From positions 14,820 to 78,819 of the forward strand of contig JBILVK010000002.1 in the NCBI GenBank assembly GCA_044370475.1: 64,000 bases of DNA. The letters are read 5' to 3'. Positions 58,859 to 64,000 of this stretch are shown in pieces. The first letter of the stretch is position 1; the number at the start of each line of letters is the position of its first letter. A program made the translations under genes and the position numbers. Origin of the DNA: B1 sp044370475. GTDB lineage: Bacteria > Bacteroidota > Bacteroidia > UKL13-3. The notes under the pieces are model-generated. The model was not told where the DNA came from and did not search any database. It saw only the letters and a program-made list of their open reading frames with translations.

Positions 58859-61800
58859 ATGAATTTTAAAAAGAACCTATTTTCTGTTCTTTTCATTGCA
58901 ATTTTTCTTTTGCCACCCTCACTTGCGCGCGCTGTAAATCATTTTGGTTTCATTGAAAATCGTGGGCAAATTTTGAATCAATACAAACAAGCTAATGCTG
59001 ATGTCTTATATATATACAACCAAGGCAATTTTCAGGTCCAATTAAACCGAAATGGATTTAGCTACCAACTAACAACGCTTTTGGGTAAACCTGCTGCTGG
59101 ACTAGATATTAAAAATCCAAAAGAGCATTCATATCCAACTAATAATCCCAATTTTTCCTCCCATAGAGTTGATTTCTTTTTTACCCAAAAAAACGAAAAC
59201 ATGGAGATTGTTCCTATGGATCTAAACAACTCGCATTTAAATTATTACAATGAGATATCCGAGGATAAGGCTATCCTCATTAAACATTTCAATAAAATTC
59301 TATACAAGAATGTTTATCCGGGAATTGACATTGAATTTCTAGTAGGTAAAGACTTTAAATATAACATCATTGTTCACGAAGGTGCTAGATTAGAGGATTT
59401 TAAGTTGCAATTATTAGGCGCTCCATTTAAAATTTCATCTGATGGAAGCAGTTTTGATATTACCACAAGCCAGGGTTCCATTAAAGAAGATATCCCCTTA
59501 AGCTATTTTATAAGCGATGACCTCAAATTTAAAACTGTAAAAGCCCAATTTTATAATGCCACCAATAATAGCATTGGAATAAAATGCAACGAAAGAAAGA
59601 ACGGCGAATCATTAGTTATTGACCCCAGTCCTTGGTCGACTTATTTTGGTGGTACTTACTATGAAAATGCAAATAGCGTGGCAACAGATTCAATGGGAAA
59701 TGCCTACATTACTGGTTATACCTATTCCTCTTCAAACATTGCCACCACAGGTTCTTATCAAAGTATTTATGGAGGAAACAATGATGGATTTATCACTAAA
59801 TTCCTGGAAAATGGACAATTGAGTTGGGCAACCTACTATGGCGGAAATAACAATGATTATTGCTATGAAATTGCCATTACCAAACAAAATAACATCGTAA
59901 TTGCTGGTCTTACAGGTTCGCCTAGCGGTATTGCTAGTGCAAATGCTTTTCAAGATTCAATTTGGGGAACAACAGATGCCTTTGTGGTTAAGCTTAATAG
60001 CGCCGGAGTAAGATTATGGGCAACTTATTTTGGTGGAAACCTATTTGATTATGGATATGGCATTACCTCGGATCAGACCGAAAACATCATCTTAAGTGGT
60101 TATAGCAATTCTCAATTAGGTGCAACTACTTCTGGATCGTATCAAACGGAAAACGGCGGTGGAAATGATGGTTTGCTTGCCAAATTTAACCCCAATGGAA
60201 TTTTAATATGGTCTACATTCTATGGTGGTTATGGAAATGAATATGCAAATGGGGTAACTTGTGATTTAGCAGGAAATATCTATTTAACGGGCTTCACCTC
60301 GTCTCCTAATAATATTGCATCACCAAACGCCTTTCAAGAAAGCATTTCAGGTATTGGAACTTCTGATGATGCCTTCCTTGTTAAATTTAACTCGAATGGC
60401 CATAGGATTTGGGGGACTTATTTTGGAGGACAAGGCAATGAAGATGGAAGATCTGTGTTTGTTGATAAATATGGGTACCTCTACTTAACTGGCTCAACCC
60501 ATTCTAGTCAAAATATTGCTAGTGCTAACGCTTTTCAAACAATCTATAAAGGCGATGGCGATGGATTTCTTGCAAAGTTTGACACTTCTGGACAAAAGAT
60601 TTGGGGGACTTATTTGGGTGATGAGGGTAATGACTATTCAAATGATGTAACCATTGATCACTCTGGTAAAGTTTTAATATGCGGATTTACAAGCTCAGAA
60701 ATTGGTTTGTCTACTTCAAATACCCACCAATCATTAAACCGAGGTGGAACGGATGCCTTTATAACGAAATTTGATACCAGTGGCTCCAGAATTTGGTCTA
60801 CCTATTTTGGGGGCTTGGTGGCAGATTTTGCATACAGTGTTGCCATTGCAAAACAGGATTATATCTATTTTGTTGGATTAAGCAGTTCTCAAAGTAATGT
60901 GGCCACCAACAACGCTTGGCAAACTGCCTTCGGAGGAACAAACGATGCATTTATAACCTGCATGACCCCAAATGGAAGTCTCATTCCAATCGCCAATAAT
61001 TATATTTCAAGTAGTCAATTTCATTGCAAAGGCACACTTCCTAACCTCATTTTAGGAACTACTCCAACAGGAGGTTCAGGTGTTTATACTTATTATTGGT
61101 TAATTTCAACTGTAGGACCAAATACAAACTTTGTTATTTCACCTAATTCTTCAAATCAGCCGTATTATCAGGCTCAATCATACTGGAATAACACCATTTG
61201 GATTAAACGTTTAGTAGTTTCTGGCGGCGAAATCGACTCCTCTAATGCCATCTCAATTACCTTTAGTACCATATCAAACAAGGAATTCGCCATTAACTCA
61301 ACTACTCAATGTGCCAATGAGAATTTATTTAAACTAAGTTATTCACCCATAGCTTCAGATTCTATCCAAAAAATTAAATGGTATTTGGGTGATGGTTTAA
61401 TCGATTCTAGCTTTAATTTAAATATTGTAAAAAAATACAACTTATCAGGTAATTATACCATCAAATTACTGCTCACCAATCAACGTGGCTGCATAGATTC
61501 CTTTTCGCAAAATGTGCTTGTAAAACCAAGTCCAACTGCCATCATTTTTACAAGCTCCCCTACTACATTTTGTCAGGGAAACCAAGCTCTTGTAGAAACT
61601 AATTTATTGCCAGGCAAAAATGGAAAATGGATTTTAGGCAACGTCGAAATTGGCGATTCAACATCTAAAATAGCATGCAGAGCTTCAGGTTTATTACAAA
61701 ATATACAAGTAAACAGTTATGGTTGTGTAGATACTTCCAATGGCATTTTAATAACTGCAATCCCTAATCCAATTGCGAATATTATTAATGTTCATCAATC

Positions 61801-62527
61801 AAATAACAAATGCTTAGGCGAAATTGTACTATTAAAATCCGAGAAAACAAACGAAGCCTTCTATCAATGGAGATTTAATGGAGCAAATATTTTCGGTTCG
61901 AACCAAGAAACCCATAATGCCATTAAAAGTGGAAACTATACTTTGATCATTAGAAACAACTTTGGCTGTTATGATACTTCAAATTTTGAAACTATTACAT
62001 TTAATGACCTGCCTGTTGCTAACCCAATTTTAGGAGAAGTTATAGTTAAGGCCGACCAAACAACAAAGAATTATTCTTGCAAATTCAATGTGAGTTCAAA
62101 TTATTTGTGGCTGACCAATAATGCCAATATTGTAAATGCCAATTCAAATACCCTGGCTCTTAGCTTTTCAAAAGAGGGAATTGCATCTATTAAAATGATT
62201 GAAAAGAATAGTTTTGGATGCCAGGGAGATACCAATTTTCTCAACATTACCGTCGAAAAAATGGTTGGTCTTTTCGAAGTTAATTACTTATTTAAAGGAT
62301 ATCAAATCTATCCAAACCCTACTCAAGGCATTGTAAGCGTGGATTTTGATGATATTATCGCAAAAAAAATCTCTGTTTACGACCTACATGGGAAATGTGT
62401 TCACGAACATTTTCAGACAAACAAAACACAAGCTTTAGACTTAAGCAACCTTAAGCCTGGCTATTATTTTATTCTACCTTTCTCTGAGGATTTTATGTTT
62501 AAAGCCAAGAAAATAATAATAAAGTAA
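58859..62527 (+). CDS. SBBP-repeat surface protein with type A T9SS sorting domain
   Basis: I start at ATG 58859, giving MNFKKNLFSVLFIAIFLLPP as signal peptide; the frame is open to a TTG at 58802. The protein has 1222 residues. The N-terminal module (HFGFIENRGQILNQ...YPGIDIEFLV...LVIDPSPWSTYFGG) is shared with the giant protein at 32011-36375. Seven or so tandem SBBP repeats of about 52 residues follow (WATYYGGNNNDYCYEIA.., GFTSSPNNIASPNAFQ), then PKD/Ig-like modules, and a type A sorting domain (YQIYPNPTQGIVSVDF ... KIIIK). It is a T9SS surface or secreted protein of unknown ligand. A motif copy (core 61895-61904) is read as FGSNQ. Confidence 0.87.
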   Translation: MNFKKNLFSVLFIAIFLLPPSLARAVNHFGFIENRGQILNQYKQANADVLYIYNQGNFQVQLNRNGFSYQLTTLLGKPAAGLDIKNPKEHSYPTNNPNFSSHRVDFFFTQKNENMEIVPMDLNNSHLNYYNEISEDKAILIKHFNKILYKNVYPGIDIEFLVGKDFKYNIIVHEGARLEDFKLQLLGAPFKISSDGSSFDITTSQGSIKEDIPLSYFISDDLKFKTVKAQFYNATNNSIGIKCNERKNGESLVIDPSPWSTYFGGTYYENANSVATDSMGNAYITGYTYSSSNIATTGSYQSIYGGNNDGFITKFLENGQLSWATYYGGNNNDYCYEIAITKQNNIVIAGLTGSPSGIASANAFQDSIWGTTDAFVVKLNSAGVRLWATYFGGNLFDYGYGITSDQTENIILSGYSNSQLGATTSGSYQTENGGGNDGLLAKFNPNGILIWSTFYGGYGNEYANGVTCDLAGNIYLTGFTSSPNNIASPNAFQESISGIGTSDDAFLVKFNSNGHRIWGTYFGGQGNEDGRSVFVDKYGYLYLTGSTHSSQNIASANAFQTIYKGDGDGFLAKFDTSGQKIWGTYLGDEGNDYSNDVTIDHSGKVLICGFTSSEIGLSTSNTHQSLNRGGTDAFITKFDTSGSRIWSTYFGGLVADFAYSVAIAKQDYIYFVGLSSSQSNVATNNAWQTAFGGTNDAFITCMTPNGSLIPIANNYISSSQFHCKGTLPNLILGTTPTGGSGVYTYYWLISTVGPNTNFVISPNSSNQPYYQAQSYWNNTIWIKRLVVSGGEIDSSNAISITFSTISNKEFAINSTTQCANENLFKLSYSPIASDSIQKIKWYLGDGLIDSSFNLNIVKKYNLSGNYTIKLLLTNQRGCIDSFSQNVLVKPSPTAIIFTSSPTTFCQGNQALVETNLLPGKNGKWILGNVEIGDSTSKIACRASGLLQNIQVNSYGCVDTSNGILITAIPNPIANIINVHQSNNKCLGEIVLLKSEKTNEAFYQWRFNGANIFGSNQETHNAIKSGNYTLIIRNNFGCYDTSNFETITFNDLPVANPILGEVIVKADQTTKNYSCKFNVSSNYLWLTNNANIVNANSNTLALSFSKEGIASIKMIEKNSFGCQGDTNFLNITVEKMVGLFEVNYLFKGYQIYPNPTQGIVSVDFDDIIAKKISVYDLHGKCVHEHFQTNKTQALDLSNLKPGYYFILPFSEDFMFKAKKIIIK
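61892..61907. repeat. Dispersed motif copy, palindromic core (in SBBP gene)
   Basis: TTCGGTTCGAACCAAG, core 61895-61904, read as FGSNQ in an Ig-like module. Confidence 0.85.
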
Positions 62528-62573
62528 TTTGCCTTTTTCAATCAAATGTTTTAAAATCGTGTAAACTTAAAAC

Positions 62574-63056
62574 ATGAAAAAAATAATACTAACACTATTG
62601 GTTCTGGCATTTTCGGCACCAATTTTCGCACAAACTAATTCAGATGACATAGCCATCATCCAATCTCTTTATGGTAAAGAAAAGAAGGAATTGGTTAAAG
62701 CTTACTTGGTTCTTGCTGATGCTGATGCAGCTAAATTTTGGCCTATATACGAGGCTTATGAATTAGAAAGAAAAGAAATAGGCAAAAAACGCTTAGAGAA
62801 TATCTCTAACTATATTACTACTTATGGACATGCATCAGATCAAGAGATCGACAAAATGACCATAAATGCAATAAAATACAATACCGAATTTGATAAACTA
62901 TTGGGAAAATACTATGGTAAACTTAAAAAGTCATTAGGCTCTAAGAATGCAGCAAAATTTGTTCAATTAGAAAACTACCTGATGATTGGAGTTAATTCTT
63001 CAATTTACGATAATATTCCATTCATCGACGAATTGGAAGACAACAAAAAAGACTAA
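62574..63056 (+). CDS. Small exported helical protein, unknown function
   Basis: The signal peptide MKKIILTLLVLAFSAPIFAQ precedes 140 residues that are mostly alpha-helical and charged. The segment ADAAKFWPIYEAYELERKEIGKKR resembles the core of small Bacteroidota periplasmic proteins that vaguely recall Spy/CpxP chaperones (helical hairpin, no cysteines), but I cannot name the family. It starts 46 bases after the SBBP gene and may be co-transcribed with it. A bidirectional terminator follows. Confidence 0.65.
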   Translation: MKKIILTLLVLAFSAPIFAQTNSDDIAIIQSLYGKEKKELVKAYLVLADADAAKFWPIYEAYELERKEIGKKRLENISNYITTYGHASDQEIDKMTINAIKYNTEFDKLLGKYYGKLKKSLGSKNAAKFVQLENYLMIGVNSSIYDNIPFIDELEDNKKD

Positions 63057-63076
63057 GCGTATCTTTTTAAACGGAG

Positions 63077-63107
63077 AAAAGGCTAGGTATCCCCTAGCCT
63101 TTTTTGT
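63077..63107 (+). terminator. Terminator after the 62574 gene, probably bidirectional
   Basis: GGCTAGG (63081-63087) pairs with CCTAGCC (63093-63099), with an A-tract before and T residues after. The stop of the convergent CWC gene (63094-63096) lies inside the stem. Confidence 0.85.
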
Positions 63108-63291
63108 TTTGTAAAAAACCAATTCTTTTCATTTCAATCAGGCAGCCTTTGCATAAACAACCTTTAAATAATATAGAAATCTGAGCCAGTTCATCGCCAG
63201 TTAGTTGAACCGAATTGCATTGGCAATGCTCAATTTCGTTGGGTCGACAAATAAATTCGACACCACATTTTGGACATTTTTCAAATTTCAT
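63094..63291 (-). CDS. Cysteine-rich CWC-family small protein
   Basis: The protein has 65 residues with eight cysteines: EKCPKCGVEFICRP, then HCQCNS and KGCLCKGCL. The pattern fits Cys_rich_CWC proteins, which are probably zinc-binding; the usual CWC reads CQC here. No function is assigned. Its ATG overlaps the upstream stop by four bases (ATGA), so it is translated with the T9SS cargo gene. Confidence 0.75.
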   Translation of the reverse strand: MKFEKCPKCGVEFICRPNEIEHCQCNSVQLTGDELAQISILFKGCLCKGCLIEMKRIGFLQNKKG

Positions 63292-64000
63292 GGCTTAATA
63301 ACAAGTCTGCTTTTTGATAAACAATTTTTACCATCGTCGAGAACAAGCAAATAATAAACACCAGGTAAAAATGATGCCGAAACTATTTGTGTTTGTTGGC
63401 CTGTTATAAAATCCTTATAATAAACCTCCTTACCCAAAACATCTAGCAGCTTAATACCAGCATAGATTCCAGGATATTCAATTTCAACATCCCCTCCTTG
63501 CTCAACTGGATTAGGAAAGATTTTAGTTAATTTGTTTGTATTCAAATCATCTATACCTTCTGTAATTACAACATTGATAAATCCAATGGCATGTAAGTCA
63601 AATCCACTTGAGGGAAAGGGTGTTGGCCAAGGATCATTCACCTTATTACCTAAATTATCTTTTTGAGCATATTCTGGCATAATGCTTCCTATTGCATCTA
63701 ACAATCTTATGTATGTTATAACATTAGGAGCTAAAGAATCTTTTAACTCATTTAAATCAAATGGAACGCCATATGGCATAATGTACTTTCCTGCAAAATT
63801 ATGTAACTGATGCGCCTTTAATCCCCCAAATGGTCCAACTTGTGCAAGCGTATCTGTTAAGCTAATTGCTGGAAATCTAAAATATTTCTTGCCATCACTG
63901 CTCACTTCCACAAAAGCCAATTCCAAGAAAAAGGAATCTGCGCTAAATGGAAACCCATTTTCAAAAACCACAAAATCTGGTCCCAATCTATTAATTATTG
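63288..64000 (-). CDS. T9SS cargo protein, N-terminus beyond the right edge
   Basis: The frame stays open to the window edge with no ATG (the first Met-like codon is a TTG at 63986), so the N-terminus is missing. The visible 235 residues end in a type A sorting domain: KIFPNPVEQGGDVEIEYPG, LLDVLGKEVYYKDF, FLPGVYYLLV and KSRLVIKP. The region before it has SGFDLHAIGFINVVITEG, a linker found before sorting domains of Bacteroidota surface proteins. Function is unknown. Confidence 0.75.
   Translation of the reverse strand, partial: IINRLGPDFVVFENGFPFSADSFFLELAFVEVSSDGKKYFRFPAISLTDTLAQVGPFGGLKAHQLHNFAGKYIMPYGVPFDLNELKDSLAPNVITYIRLLDAIGSIMPEYAQKDNLGNKVNDPWPTPFPSSGFDLHAIGFINVVITEGIDDLNTNKLTKIFPNPVEQGGDVEIEYPGIYAGIKLLDVLGKEVYYKDFITGQQTQIVSASFLPGVYYLLVLDDGKNCLSKSRLVIKP

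Overview
The window comes from a member of the Bacteroidota. The evidence is type IX secretion (T9SS) sorting domains, the gliding genes gldE and gldD behind mutY and ssb, phylum-typical families (DUF4290, DUF3078, DUF4249, a TonB receptor with a carboxypeptidase-like plug, HU-SPOR), low GC, starts without Shine-Dalgarno sites, and promoters of the form TTTG-N19-TANNTTTG. I cannot place it below phylum or class. It looks like chromosomal housekeeping sequence: I see no prophage, transposase, CRISPR array or integrase.

Layout. 1-5152 (minus): a tightly coupled molybdenum-cofactor block, moaA-moeA-TauE permease-moaD-moeB, ending in a U32-family gene cut by the left edge; the MoeB-like protein carries a chorismate-mutase-type C-terminal domain. 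5153-5357: a gap with an interspersed-type repeat. 5358-9365 (minus): DUF4290, recN, a PKD-type T9SS protein. 9571-10866 (plus): an HU-like/SPOR membrane protein. 10863-15253 (minus): map, agmatinase-like, nifS-like, DUF3078, then a PduO-type adenosyltransferase directly behind a terminator. 15529-18690: Hpt, NlpC/P60, peroxiredoxin, tRNA-Arg and tRNA-Leu, bestrophin. 18706-23192: an unknown exported protein, DEAD-box helicase, Zn-phospholipase-like, dnaN. 23311-28435 (minus): HU-TPR-29-aa basic protein, terminator, then rng-queG-exported protein. 28575-32009 (plus): mutY-ssb-gldE-gldD. 32011-36375 (minus): giant SBBP protein with a type B sorting domain. 36397-44876 (plus): sirtuin, amidase, DUF1573, HtrA, 2OG oxygenase, TonB receptor with its DUF4249 partner. 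44877-47707 (minus): biotin carboxylase and an exported protein. 47928-53272 (plus): desaturase, ccmB, mnmA, lipoprotein, subtilase. 53262-53795 (minus): DUF6580-like. 54050-63056 (plus): M16 peptidase, TPR protein, second SBBP protein (type A sorting domain), small exported protein. 63094-64000 (minus): CWC protein and the end of a T9SS cargo gene.

The strongest unexplained signal is a short dispersed quasi-palindrome, TTGGTTCRRACCGAAA. Its 10-bp core GGTTCRRACC occurs 18 times by my reading, in genes and between them, on both strands and in all three reading frames. The commonest version, GGTTCAGACC, occurs ten times, where base composition predicts far less than one. It lies in the dnaN leader and just before other starts, and inside genes it dictates short peptides (LVQTE, FGLN, WFEP). 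It behaves like a highly iterated palindrome, uptake sequence or nucleoid-protein site, and I know of no description of it. Other points of interest are the MoeB-chorismate mutase fusion, whose second domain lacks one active-site Arg, and a terminator whose U-tract touches the next start codon.
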